The translations under genes and the position numbers were made by a program. Below the pieces are notes generated by a model, which saw only the letters and a program-made list of their open reading frames with translations, had not been told where the DNA came from and ran no database searches. Shown here one piece after another: positions 18,300 through 27,525 of a stretch of 64,000 nucleotides of DNA. Location: assembly GCA_963816925.1 (NCBI GenBank), contig CAWFMY010000005.1:310001-374000 (forward strand), read 5' to 3'. How positions within the stretch are numbered: the stretch's first letter is position 1; every line of letters begins with the position of its first letter. This DNA comes from CAIWHR01 sp963816925 (GTDB taxonomy: Bacteria; Pseudomonadota; Gammaproteobacteria; Burkholderiales; Casimicrobiaceae).

Positions 18300-20984
18300 C
18301 TATTTGCAGAAGGTGGCGACGATCGTTCCGGTGCCGCGATGTCCAGGCGCGGGTCCATAACCCGGGTCGGTCTTGACGACGACGATCTGTCCCCACTCGC
18401 CGGTGATGGTTCCTTCGGCCCTTTGATTATCGAACTGGGGACGATGACACCCATGTAGGCGGGCACGTCGGCCGGAGGGTGACGAACTGTTTCCATTTCC
18501 GGTCACGAACGTCGTCCCGCAGCTGTTCGCCGGGGTCGTGGTGGGCAGCGTGGTCACGGCAGCCGCGAAGCCTTTGAACGAGTCAGGGGCGGCGCCGCCC
18601 GAAAGGCTGTTCTGGTTGGACCACTGGGCGCTCCACCACGTGACGGGCGTGTTGGGCACCGCCGCGCCGATGGCGATGTCGCCGAGTGTGAAGACGCCCC
18701 TGCTCGGAAATGCGAACACGATCACGTCGGCGCTGGCGCTGGACGGCTTGTAGTAGGTGTCGCCGGCGAAGGCGGCCGTCAGCGTCTTGGCGCCGAGCGT
18801 CTGGCCCGACACATTCGCGATCGAGCAGGTCGCGGCACCCGTGGCGTCGGTCGTGCCGTTGCAGGACTGTGCACCGAGGGTGAAGGTGATGGTCTGCCCG
18901 AACGGATTGGGTGCCGCTTCGCCACCGTCGCCATCGTTGTCGTTCGCTCCATCTTCGACCAGCTTGGCCGACAGCGTCGTGCTGCCGGACCCGGCCAGGA
19001 TCACCGTCGGGCCCGTAAAGCTGAGCGTGGTCTCTTCGCGGGTGATGGTGAAGCCGCGGGAGTCGGAGGCAGGCTTGTAGATCGAGTCGCCCGTGAACGA
19101 CGCGGAAACGGTCGTGAGGCTCGGCGCTTGGGTTATCGGGATGCTGCAAGCGGCCGTCCCCGTGCTATCCGTCGTGGCAGAGCAGACGTCGCTTGCGCTC
19201 GGGCCGATCTGGAACGCGACGTTCTTTCCTTGGATGGGCGCGTTGCCGGCGCCGGGGGCGAGCAGCGTGGCCGACACGGCCGCCGGGTCGTGGTAGTCGG
19301 CGGAGGTGACGCCCGTGTACGTGAGCGTGGCGTCAAGCGGCAGCACCTGGACGCGCAGGGATTCCTCGTAGGTGATGTCGTGGTGGGGTTCGCTGATCCC
19401 GGAGCTTGGGATCGTGACCGTGTCCTTGGCGTCCTTGCCCTTGCCGACGCCGCCGGTGAGGAACGTGAGCCGGGTCCAGTCCGGCGTGCTGCCCTTGAGG
19501 GTTCCCTGGACGGTGTCGCCATTGCTGTCGAAGCCCATTCCGGGCGTGGTCGTGTTGCCGTTGCAGTTCCAGTCGGTCGGCACCAGGTCGTCCTTCTGGA
19601 TGTAGACGTCGAACGACAGCTTGCCGCTGGCGTCCTTGGTCCCGCACGTGTGCGTGATGCCGTAATTGGACGGGTTGGCCCCGAGATCGACACCGCCGGC
19701 CTCGGTCAGCTTGGTCTCGTCCACGTCGGGCATGTTGTCCCGCGAGTAGTCGAATACCTGGACCCCGCCGCGGAAGACGCCCTTGGTCTGGTAGGCGTAG
19801 CTCATCACCGACGGATAGTTCGGCTTGCGGTTGACGCTGTCGGGGTCGCCTTCGCCGCCGCTGTGATCGAGGCCGAGCGTGTGGCCGAACTCGTGCATGA
19901 ACGAGCCGACCTGCTCGTTCTGGCTGCCGGCGGGGCCGGTCCATCCGGCGAGCGACACCAGGAACCCCAACTTGTCGCCCATCGTCAGGCCCGATGTGTT
20001 GTCGTCGACCGGCGGGCTCGGCCGTGTGTCCTGGGCAATGAACGCGGCGGCGAGCGCATAGTGAAAACTCGGCAGCCGGCCGGTCGGCACGAAATTGTTC
20101 TTCAACAGCGTATAGAAGTTCGCCTTCTGATAGCCGTCATCGCGATTGCCGGTCAGCAGATACTTGGTCCAGGGCACCTTCTTCGCGCGGGACAGCGCGC
20201 CCCACGTGGCGCCCCCAGGGCTCAGCGTGCTGTTCGGACCGGCGTCGATAATCAGCGTAATTCCTGGCCGGGTCGCCCCGCGATGGACGACCGGGTCCTT
20301 GTCGAATGCGTCGATCGCAGCGTCGATCGATGCCTGCCGCAGCTGCTGGTTGTGAGTGGCATCTTCCATCCAATCCAGCTGGACCAGGACGTTGGGCCGG
20401 TCGAGCACGACGCCCATCTTCGGGAGATCCACGAACTGGGGCGGATTCCCGCTGCCCGGATCGATGGTGACGCCGTTCTTCTTCCAGTCGGCCGGGATCC
20501 CGTCACAGGCCGAGTCGCAACCGAACGTCGTGAAACGGTCCTCGATCACGCCGCCCGACGCGAAGGCATAGCCCTCCGGCGCCGTCTCGTCGAAGGTGTC
20601 GGAACCCGCAAAGGGATTGTCATAGTGCAGCTTCATCTGCGTACCGTTGTCGAGCCAGTACGAGACGTGGAACTCGGTTCCCGTCGCGACGCCGCAGGAC
20701 TCCGAATGGATATCCACCGTCTGGTCGATCGCGATCGTCAGCGGCGGTTCGATGTCCCAGCACCCGCCGTCCAGAGCGCCGCTGGCCCGCGTCAACACCG
20801 AGTCGGACTTGTTGGTCAGATGCACCAGGATATCGCGGGTCGCCGCGGACGCCGGCGTCGCGGTGATCACCGCCAGTGCGGTCGCCGAAACCAGCGCCAA
20901 CCCCGCCAGGAGCGCCGCCCATGGCCGATTGCGAACGACCACGCTACGACCTGCTCCCCGCTGCACTGAAACGTCGCGACTCAT
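18300..20984 (-). CDS. Secreted zinc metalloprotease with Ig-like repeats
   Basis: The start at 20984 (MSRDVSVQRGAGRSVVVRNR) follows ggggagg; a longer frame upstream lacks a ribosome site. A hydrophobic leader (LLAGLALVSATALAVITATP) ends in ASAA, giving an exported protein of 894 residues. The zinc site is HEFGHTLGLDH at about 364-374, the HExxHxxGxxH pattern of metzincins, with a Met-turn-like SVMSYAYQ downstream. After about residue 540 come two or three bacterial Ig-like repeats (LTYTGVTSADYHDPAAVSAT, TTLSFTGPTVILAGSGSTTL). Near the C-terminus two compensating frameshifts enclose 18420-18480, where the other frame gives VPAYMGVIVPSSI. Substrate unknown. Confidence 0.82.
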   Translation of the reverse strand: MSRDVSVQRGAGRSVVVRNRPWAALLAGLALVSATALAVITATPASAATRDILVHLTNKSDSVLTRASGALDGGCWDIEPPLTIAIDQTVDIHSESCGVATGTEFHVSYWLDNGTQMKLHYDNPFAGSDTFDETAPEGYAFASGGVIEDRFTTFGCDSACDGIPADWKKNGVTIDPGSGNPPQFVDLPKMGVVLDRPNVLVQLDWMEDATHNQQLRQASIDAAIDAFDKDPVVHRGATRPGITLIIDAGPNSTLSPGGATWGALSRAKKVPWTKYLLTGNRDDGYQKANFYTLLKNNFVPTGRLPSFHYALAAAFIAQDTRPSPPVDDNTSGLTMGDKLGFLVSLAGWTGPAGSQNEQVGSFMHEFGHTLGLDHSGGEGDPDSVNRKPNYPSVMSYAYQTKGVFRGGVQVFDYSRDNMPDVDETKLTEAGGVDLGANPSNYGITHTCGTKDASGKLSFDVYIQKDDLVPTDWNCNGNTTTPGMGFDSNGDTVQGTLKGSTPDWTRLTFLTGGVGKGKDAKDTVTIPSSGISEPHHDITYEESLRVQVLPLDATLTYTGVTSADYHDPAAVSATLLAPGAGNAPIQGKNVAFQIGPSASDVCSATTDSTGTAACSIPITQAPSLTTVSASFTGDSIYKPASDSRGFTITREETTLSFTGPTVILAGSGSTTLSAKLVEDGANDNDGDGGEAAPNPFGQTITFTLGAQSCNGTTDATGAATCSIANVSGQTLGAKTLTAAFAGDTYYKPSSASADVIVFAFPSRGVFTLGDIAIGAAVPNTPVTWWSAQWSNQNSLSGGAAPDSFKGFAAAVTTLPTTTPANSCGTTFVTGNGNSSSPSGRRARLHGCHRPQFDNQRAEGTITGEWGQIVVVKTDPGYGPAPGHRGTGTIVATFCK

Positions 20985-21078
20985 GTCAGCCTCCCCATGA
21001 AGCGGAATCGGAATTTTTCCCCCAGACTTAATCAGAATGGCACCAAAATCCGGCGGCTGCAAAGGTGAATATTCGTGC

Positions 21079-21107
21079 TTGACTTCACCCGAATGGCGGA
21101 GTATTTC
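21079..21107 (+). promoter_or_regulatory. Candidate sigma70 promoter of the beta-helix gene
   Basis: TTGACT at 21079-21084 and TATTTC at 21102-21107 are 17 bp apart, about 100 bp before the ATG. The same element lies before the second gene copy (32600), where the -10 box reads TATCCG and is weaker. Confidence 0.45.
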
Positions 21108-21209
21108 GCGACGTCACGGATGCGCTCGGCGATCGGCACCGAATGTGAGGGTGGTGGCAATGCTCGTCACCGGCCGCCATCGACCGAGCGGCCCACCGGG
21201 AGACCTCAA

Positions 21210-22334
21210 ATGCTACGTCGAACCCTTGTCCCCGCAACCGTCGCGTTGCTCACACTGCTGGCCTCCGTTGAGGCCACGGCAACGGCCCAGCGGACGTTCG
21301 TTGCGACGACCGGCAACGACGCGAACGTCGCGGCCAATTGCTCGCTCGTGTCGCCTTGCCGTTCCTTCGGTGCAGCACTCGGCGTCACCGATCCCGGCGG
21401 CGAGCTCGTGGTCGTCGATTCGGGCGGATACGGCAGGGTCACGATCGACAAAAACATTGCGATCACCGCCCCCGCGGGGGTGTACGCCGGCATCTCCGTG
21501 TTTGCGGGGGCCAACGGCGTCGACATCGCCGGCGCCGGGATCCGGGTCGTCCTGCGCGGCCTCGCCATCAACGGCCAGGGGGGCGATAGCGGGATCTCCG
21601 TCAGCAACGGGAGCGATGTCGTCATCGAGCGCTGCACGATTTCCAACATGACGGTCGCCGGCATCGAAGTCCAGCTGCCTTTGCAGCCCCTGCGGCTCTC
21701 GGTGGCGGATTCGGTCCTCTCCGCGAACCACGTCGGGGTGAGCTTGCAGGGCGGCGCGCAGCGCGTGACCGTTGTCATGCTCCGCACGCGAATCGAGCGT
21801 AGCGCCCATCAGGCGATCGGTGCAATCAACAACGTCGACGTACACGTGGCCGACAGCGTCATCTCCGGAAACTCGATCGGTATCGGCTTTCCGGCAATTT
21901 CCGCCACGAGTGCGCTCGCACCGGTGAGGTTGTCCATCGACGCGACCCATGTGGTCGACAACGGCAGCGTCGGCATCCTGATTGGCACTTCCTCGTCAGG
22001 CGACGTGCGGGCGACGGTCACTCGATCGACGATCGCGCGCAACGGCGGAAACGGGCTGACCGCGCAGACGACGGCTGCAGGAAACCGTGCCGACCTGCTG
22101 CTCGTCTCCTCGACCGTCGCTGACAACAGCGGCATCGGCGTAGTGTCATTCAGCTCGGCAGGCGCCACCCACGTCGTCGTCTCGGAGTCGAACATCGTCA
22201 ACAACACCGGGGTCGGCATGGCGGGCACCAGCGGCACGTTCTACACGCGCGGGAACAACACGCTTCGCGGCAACAACGGGGCCGAGCTTTCCGGTCAAAC
22301 GAGCGGAACGATCACGACGCTCGGCGCGAGTTGA
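21210..22334 (+). CDS. Secreted right-handed beta-helix protein (intact copy)
   Basis: A 374-residue protein starting MLRRTLVPATVALLTLLASV with a signal peptide cleaved after about ATA-QR. The sequence then shows repeats of short strands and turns rich in Gly, Asn and Ser (GVDIAGAGIRVVLRGLAING, GISVSNGSDVVIERCTISN, VHVADSVISGNSIGIGF), ending SGTITTLGAS. This is the parallel beta-helix pattern seen in polysaccharide-active and surface proteins. No catalytic residues could be assigned. A frameshifted paralogue lies at 32744 and the tail of a third at 22971-23153, so this is a small local family. Confidence 0.82.
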   Translation: MLRRTLVPATVALLTLLASVEATATAQRTFVATTGNDANVAANCSLVSPCRSFGAALGVTDPGGELVVVDSGGYGRVTIDKNIAITAPAGVYAGISVFAGANGVDIAGAGIRVVLRGLAINGQGGDSGISVSNGSDVVIERCTISNMTVAGIEVQLPLQPLRLSVADSVLSANHVGVSLQGGAQRVTVVMLRTRIERSAHQAIGAINNVDVHVADSVISGNSIGIGFPAISATSALAPVRLSIDATHVVDNGSVGILIGTSSSGDVRATVTRSTIARNGGNGLTAQTTAAGNRADLLLVSSTVADNSGIGVVSFSSAGATHVVVSESNIVNNTGVGMAGTSGTFYTRGNNTLRGNNGAELSGQTSGTITTLGAS

Positions 22335-22387
22335 CGTCGGGCCAGCGGCAGAGGTTTCAGTCTGCTGCTTTGCTCGCAAGTCCAGCG

Positions 22388-22747
22388 TTAGCCGCAATTG
22401 TTTAGCTGCCAACCTTTCTCACTGGCGGAAAAGCGGCACGTATATCTGTGGCTTTTTTTTGTATATTGAGGCTCGCATCCGACGGCTGAGCAGTATTCCT
22501 CGACGGACCAGTGCACCTCAATTTGCGCCATTCCCTGTGCGGATGTCGATTGGAAATTGCTGCAGGAAAGCAATTGCAAATTGCGGTTTTTGGGATAAGC
22601 ACTTTGCTCTTTGGCGATGAGGTCCTTGCCAATTCGGCAAGCCTCTTCCTTCGATAATTTATCTGCGGCCCACGTCGTACTCGATAGACTCACGATGAGT
22701 ACCGCCGCCGCAATATCAGCTGGCGATGGCATTACACTCTTTGACAT
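22388..22747 (-). CDS. Small cysteine-containing periplasmic protein
   Basis: A 119-residue protein. The start at 22747 is fixed by caaggaggg just upstream. The leader MSKSVMPSPADIAAAVLIVS continues to a cleavage site near TWAADK. The mature domain has six cysteines (EEACRIG, LLSCSNF, EYCSAVGCEP, YTCRF, LNNCG), so disulfides are likely. No family recognised. It faces the beta-helix gene in a convergent arrangement. Confidence 0.65.
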   Translation of the reverse strand: MSKSVMPSPADIAAAVLIVSLSSTTWAADKLSKEEACRIGKDLIAKEQSAYPKNRNLQLLSCSNFQSTSAQGMAQIEVHWSVEEYCSAVGCEPQYTKKSHRYTCRFSASEKGWQLNNCG

Positions 22748-22970
22748 GGCACTCCCTCCTTGATTTTTCGCGGCCTCTCGGCAGCGAGGCGCGGACTGTC
22801 CGAAAACGATCGAACTCAGCCACCTTCCACTGCCAAAGCACCCTCCTGCTCGGCTCCGGCGTAACTGGACTCGCGAGGGGCACATCGGGACCGCTCCGCC
22901 ACACGCAATCTGCACGTGTGAGCGTCGAAGGGCTCTGCATAGCTTACCGCTATTGCGTATTCACCTGTAG

Positions 22971-23153
22971 TGGTTTGGCTTCGAGAGCTCGTCGCGCCTA
23001 GTATCGGATGGCAACGTCATCAACAACGTGTCCGAGTTCGCCTTCTACTTCGGCGCCGCGGGCTCGACGATCTATTCTCCGGGAAACAATACCGTCGGCT
23101 TCAACAATGGAATTGTGAACGGCGGTACGTTGACGACGTTGGGTACCTATTAG
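22971..23153 (+). pseudogene. C-terminal remnant of a third beta-helix gene
   Basis: This frame, preceded by an in-frame stop, encodes FESSSRLVSDGNVINNVSEF and ends GGTLTTLGTY. The ending matches the beta-helix family (TSGTITTLGAS in the intact copy), as does the NNTVGFNNG block. There is no start or signal peptide, so only the last 60 residues of a gene remain. Confidence 0.6.
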
Positions 23154-23276
23154 AAGACGCGTGGCGTTGGTTGAGCGCACGCGCGACGTCGCAGAGAACC
23201 TCGGGCGCTCGCGCACGGTCTCCTCCTGCCGGAGGGCAGGTTCGCGCTCGACTGCCATCGACCCTGCCTACTTGCG

Positions 23277-23564
23277 CTAGCGGCTTCCCGGTGCGGTGGC
23301 CGCGAACGCGCGGGGTGACCTGTCGTTGGTCCGCTTGGCGGCGGCTGCGGCGTCCTGCGCCGCTTGGTCGGCGCTGGAGCGCATGTGGGCCCGTGCCCGA
23401 TCCTCGCGCGTTTGGCTGCCGTCCGGCGCAATCTGCTTGACCAGGTCACCGTTCGAGCAAGGCTTGTCCGAATATTCGATCTTGCCCGCATTCGAGCATT
23501 TGTACATGTTCTGCGCGCTGGCGCTGGTCGCCGCGAACAGCACGCCATACAGAATGGCCCGCAT
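23277..23564 (-). CDS. DUF4124-domain periplasmic protein
   Basis: A 95-residue protein from ATG 23564 with a signal peptide, MRAILYGVLFAATSASAQ. The DUF4124 core follows: NMYKCSNAGKIEYSDKPCSN, with its paired cysteines and the YSDKPC motif. The C-terminal half is an Ala/Arg-rich helix (QTREDRARAHMRSSADQAA). The domain is widespread in beta- and gammaproteobacteria with no settled function. A second member is at 41154-41525. Confidence 0.75.
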   Translation of the reverse strand: MRAILYGVLFAATSASAQNMYKCSNAGKIEYSDKPCSNGDLVKQIAPDGSQTREDRARAHMRSSADQAAQDAAAAAKRTNDRSPRAFAATAPGSR

Positions 23565-23956
23565 CGCGGACCTGCCAGGGGGCCGGTGGGTGGCTGTAGG
23601 GGTTCTCATTGTCGCCATGAGGAAGGTGCACCGCCGCTGCGCGGCACGTTTGTCCCAAGACGGCCATCGTGCAAGGCCATCATGAGCTCCTGCGAATCTC
23701 CTTACTCTGAAGATGATGCCCTCGGTGCGAAGGGGTGCGCACCGAGGGCCGGGCACATTGCATTGGCGGGGAGGAGAACCCACCAGTAAATCGCAGCGCC
23801 AGTGTTTAACGTGCAAGCAAGTGACGTGCCTGACGTCTAATGAGCGACCGCGTATCAGCGTCTACCGGTACTGCGTGGCAAATTAATCGCCGAATTCCGC
23901 TCGCTCGATCTCCCGCCGCGAGTAAGTTGGTAAGATCCGCTCGTTCATGGGACCTC
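23565..23956. other. Intergenic region before the TonB-dependent receptor
   Basis: These 392 bp separate a leftward small gene from the rightward receptor gene. Open frames run through parts of it but show no family features or ribosome sites. It should carry the receptor promoter, which I could not place. Confidence 0.4.
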
Positions 23957-26754
23957 ATGTACCCAGCTAGAGACCGTGGCGTCCGCCGAGCGTTGCCGCC
24001 AGGATGGCGCAGGGCGACCTCGATCCGCTACGCGTTCGGAACGGCGTGCGCCGTTGCAAGCCTGGCGCTGCCGGCGCTCGCTCAGGACTTCTCTGCCGGG
24101 CCTGAGGCCGTCGAAAACCGAGTCAAGGTGATCGTGACGGGAAGCAACATCCCGACGATCGAGCGCGAGACGTCACTACCGGTCCAGATCATCACCCGCG
24201 AGGAGATCGAGCGGGCGAACATCCAGACCGCGGCGCAGCTCGTCAATACCATCTCCGCGACGATGAGCTTCAGCGCCTTCAACGAGGCCCAGGGGCTGGG
24301 CGGCCAAGGCGGAATCGGGCAGGCGGGATTCGCCGGCGCTGCGCTGCGCGGGCTCGGCTATCAGGCGACGCTCGTGCTCCTGAACGGCCGTCGCATCGCC
24401 AACTGGGCGTTCACCACCACTCGGCGGCGACCTGAACGCGATTCCCATGGCCGCAATCGAGCGAGTCGAGGTGCTGAAGAACGGTGCGTCGGCGATCTAT
24501 GGCAGCGACGCGGTCGCGGGCGTCATCAACTTCATCATGCGCAAGGAATTTCAGGGAACCGAAGCCTCCGCTCAGTACACATCGCCCGAGCATACCGGCG
24601 GGTATGCAAAGCACTTCAACGTGGCCGGCGGCTACGGTAGCCTCGCGAGCGAGCGCTTCAACGTGTATGCAACGGTCGACTACCAGAAATTCGGGGGAAT
24701 CGAGGCACGCGACCGGCCGTTCGCGGCGCGAAACTACATTCCCGAAGAAGGCGTCGATCGCACCAGCGTCAATTCCTATCCCGCCAACGTCAACACGCCC
24801 CTGGGGTTCCGCAATCCGACGGGCGACCCGGCACGCGGCTACGCGAATCCGTCGTGCGCGCCGCCGCTGTCTTTTCCCACCGTGGGAAGCTCGGGTCAGT
24901 ACCAATGCAACTGGAACGGCGACGGCACGCCCAGCATCTTCAACCCGAGCGAGCGGCTGAACATCGCAGGCGCGTTCACCTGGCAGCTCGATGACGACAG
25001 TCAGCTCTTTATCACCGGCACCTACGTACGCAACGAGTCCGAATTCGCCATCTGGCCGACGCAAGTCTCCAACCAGACGACGTTCCAGCAAAAAGCCAGC
25101 TTCCTGCTTCCGGCGACGAGCCCTTACTATCCGCATGACTTCGCGCGTGCGTTCGGCGTGGACGGGACGCCGCTCAACGTCTACTGGAGCGCAATCGAAT
25201 TGGGACCTCGAACGATTGCCCCGATCACGGACCAGTGGAACGTCGTCGCAGGGCTCCGAGGCGAGGCAAAGGGCTGGACGTACAACGGCGCGTTCAACTA
25301 CTCCCGCAGCGACGTCGATCAACGATCAACCAATGGGTACGTGCGCGAATCGGCGCTGATGCCGATTTTGAACAGTGGCGTCGTCAATCCCTTCGGCCCC
25401 AACACGCAGGCGATCGTCGACCTGATGTCGACGGCGAAATTCGACGGGACGCTACGGAGCGGTACCGGGAGCACGACCGTCGCTCGACTTCGTCGCGTCG
25501 ACCGAAGTTCTCGCGCTACCGTCGGGTCCGCTATCCGTCGCCATCGGCTTCAGCGCTCGCCGCGAGGACGTCACGCAGACATCCGACCCCGCGCTCGAGT
25601 CCGGCGATATTCTCAATCTCAGCACCTCGCCGTCGCTGTCGGGCGCGCGCGACATCGGGGCGCTGTTCGCCGAGGCGAACATCCCTCTCGCGAGCACGCT
25701 CGAGGCCAATGTCGCCGTCAGGTACGATCATTACAGCGATTTCGGAGGCACGACCAATCCGCAGGTGTCCGCTGCGCTGGACACCGACCCCGACACTGCT
25801 GCTGCGCGCGTCGACGGGCACCGGATTCTTCGCACCCTCCCTCACGGGACTTGTTTACACCTCCCGTGCACGGCCTCACGCCCGACAATCTGAGCGACCC
25901 GGCCCGTTGTCCCGTCACGAATTTGCCCGAGGACTGCAACCGCAGTTCCCGCTTCTTGGCGGTGGTAACCCAGCGCTGCAGCCGACCACGTCCAAACAGT
26001 GGAGTGTCGGGGGCGTCTGGGCACCGGTTCGAGAGCTCTCGCTCGGGATTCGATTACGTCTCGATCCTGTTGGACGACCGCATCAATTTCTTCCCCGTCT
26101 CGACGATCTTTGCGCAGTGTCCCAATGGCGTCACCGGCCCGACGTGCTATCTGATCCATCGTGGGCCGGTCGATTCCGGCTATCCGACACTTCCGGGGCC
26201 GATCGTCCAGGTGGACCAGTTTCTCACCAACCTTGGGAAAGCAGAAGGCCACCGCCATCGACTTCACGCTGCAGTTTCTGGCGCCGCAACAGGGCTGGGG
26301 TCAGTTCAAGCTGAATTTCACCGGCACATACAACATCGAAAATCGGCGCCAGCAGCTCGACGGAAGTTACCTCAACCAGGTCAATCGCTACTCCGCGCTG
26401 GGCGGGCAATCCCGGTGTCATTCCCTATTGGCACCACTATCTCGAACTCGACTGGAACTACGGGCCGTGGTCGGTGACCGTCACCGAGAACTTCCAGACG
26501 GGCGGGTACGACCAGTCGCCGGCACCCGGCACCGGCGCCAGTTGCGAACCATCGGAGATTACGATGTCTGGAACGCCGGCTTCGCCTATGCTGGATTCAG
26601 GAACTGGACCCTGTCCGCGGGCATCAAGAACGTGTTCGACCGCGATCCGCCGTTTTCGAATCAGACCCAGAACTTTCAGGTAGGCTACGATCCCACGTAT
26701 GGTGATCCGCACGGCCGCCTCTATTGGGCCGGCGTCAGATACGCCTTCAGATAG
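23957..26754 (+). pseudogene. TonB-dependent receptor, about nine frameshifts
   Basis: Joined across frames this is a complete TonB-dependent outer-membrane receptor. It starts MYPARDRGVRRALPPGW with a leader ending PALAQD. The plug domain holds IERETSLPVQIITREEIE, NGRRIANWAFTT and IERVEVLKNGASAIYGSDAV. Barrel segments follow and the last residues are DPHGRLYWAGVRYAFR. Frame changes lie near 24418, 25484, 25780, 25855, 25945, 26040, 26235, 26410 and 26550; seven of the nine are in the +1 phase. No nonsense codon was found in the correct frames. It would import a TonB-energised substrate, perhaps a plant or complex organic ligand. Either the gene is newly dead or the sequence has insertion errors. 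Confidence 0.8.
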
Positions 26755-26765
26755 GCAGACGGGAG

Positions 26766-27516
26766 ATGCAGTGCTTCGCGCAGCGAACGTCGCTTCGTCG
26801 GCCTCGTTGTCGCCGCCGTGGTGTCGAGCATTGCCAGTCGCCGCGGTGACGACAACCGTCGTCGACGTTCCGACGCGGGACGCCACGCAACGCTTTCTCT
26901 ACGTGCGCCCGGACGCACCCGTCGCCAACATCGTGTTCCTTCCGGGAAGTACGGGCATCCTGGGCATCGCGAACGACGGATCCATGCCTACGATTGCCGG
27001 GCGGTGCGCCCCGTTCGCCCGCAATCGCGACGCATTTGCGGCGCGTGGCTTCGCGTTGGCGCTCGTCGACCAGACGTCGGACGTCAAGATCCGGCAGTAT
27101 GCCGACATTCGCGAAGTCGTCCGCTACATGCGTGGCCGCGACAACGTGCCCACTTGGATCGTCGGCGGGCAGCGCATCGACGATGGCGGCGCTGAACTTC
27201 GGAATCGATGCCCCGCGCGATGAGCCGATGGGCATCGTCATCTTCTCCCCGTGGCAGCCGGATGTTTCACGGGCGTCGCTCGTGAAGCGACCGACGCTGG
27301 TGATCTTCCATTCGGAGGATGACCTGTCGGTGCCGTTCGTGGATCCATTGTTACGGTGCGCTGACCTCCGCGCCGGCGAAGGAGCGTATCGGCCTCGCAG
27401 GCGGCAGCACGGGCGACTGCGGCGGTCATCACCTGTTCATGGGGATCGACGCCGAATTTGTCGCCGCCGTCTCCGCTTTCATCGACAAGCACAATCCAAC
27501 ACAGACCCATCGTTAG
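26766..27516 (+). pseudogene. Alpha/beta hydrolase-like exported protein, three frameshifts
   Basis: After an ATG at 26766 (preceded by gacgggag) the frames join into one secreted protein: leader RRFVGLVVAAVVSSIA, then TTTVVDVPTRDATQRFLYVR, IVFLPGSTGILGI, TWIVGGS, a strand FGIDAPRDEPMGIVIFSPWQ, TLVIFHSEDDLSVPF and CGGHHLFMGIDAEFVAAV near the end. Strand order and the HSEDD and GGHH motifs fit an alpha/beta hydrolase with Asp and His of a triad. Shifts near 26845, 27170 and 27360 are all in the +1 phase. It lies 11 bp after the receptor and 9 bp before the regulator, so the three probably form one unit. Confidence 0.6.
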
Positions 27517-27525
27517 CACGCCGCC

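Larger units (their letters stand above)
21079..22380 (+). repeat. Duplicated segment, copy A
   Basis: About 1.3 kb, from the TTGAC upstream of the beta-helix gene to gctcgcaag after its stop, is repeated at 32600-33922. In the stretches I aligned by eye about nine bases in ten agree. Promoter, gene and 3' flank are all included, so a whole transcription unit was copied. Confidence 0.85.
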
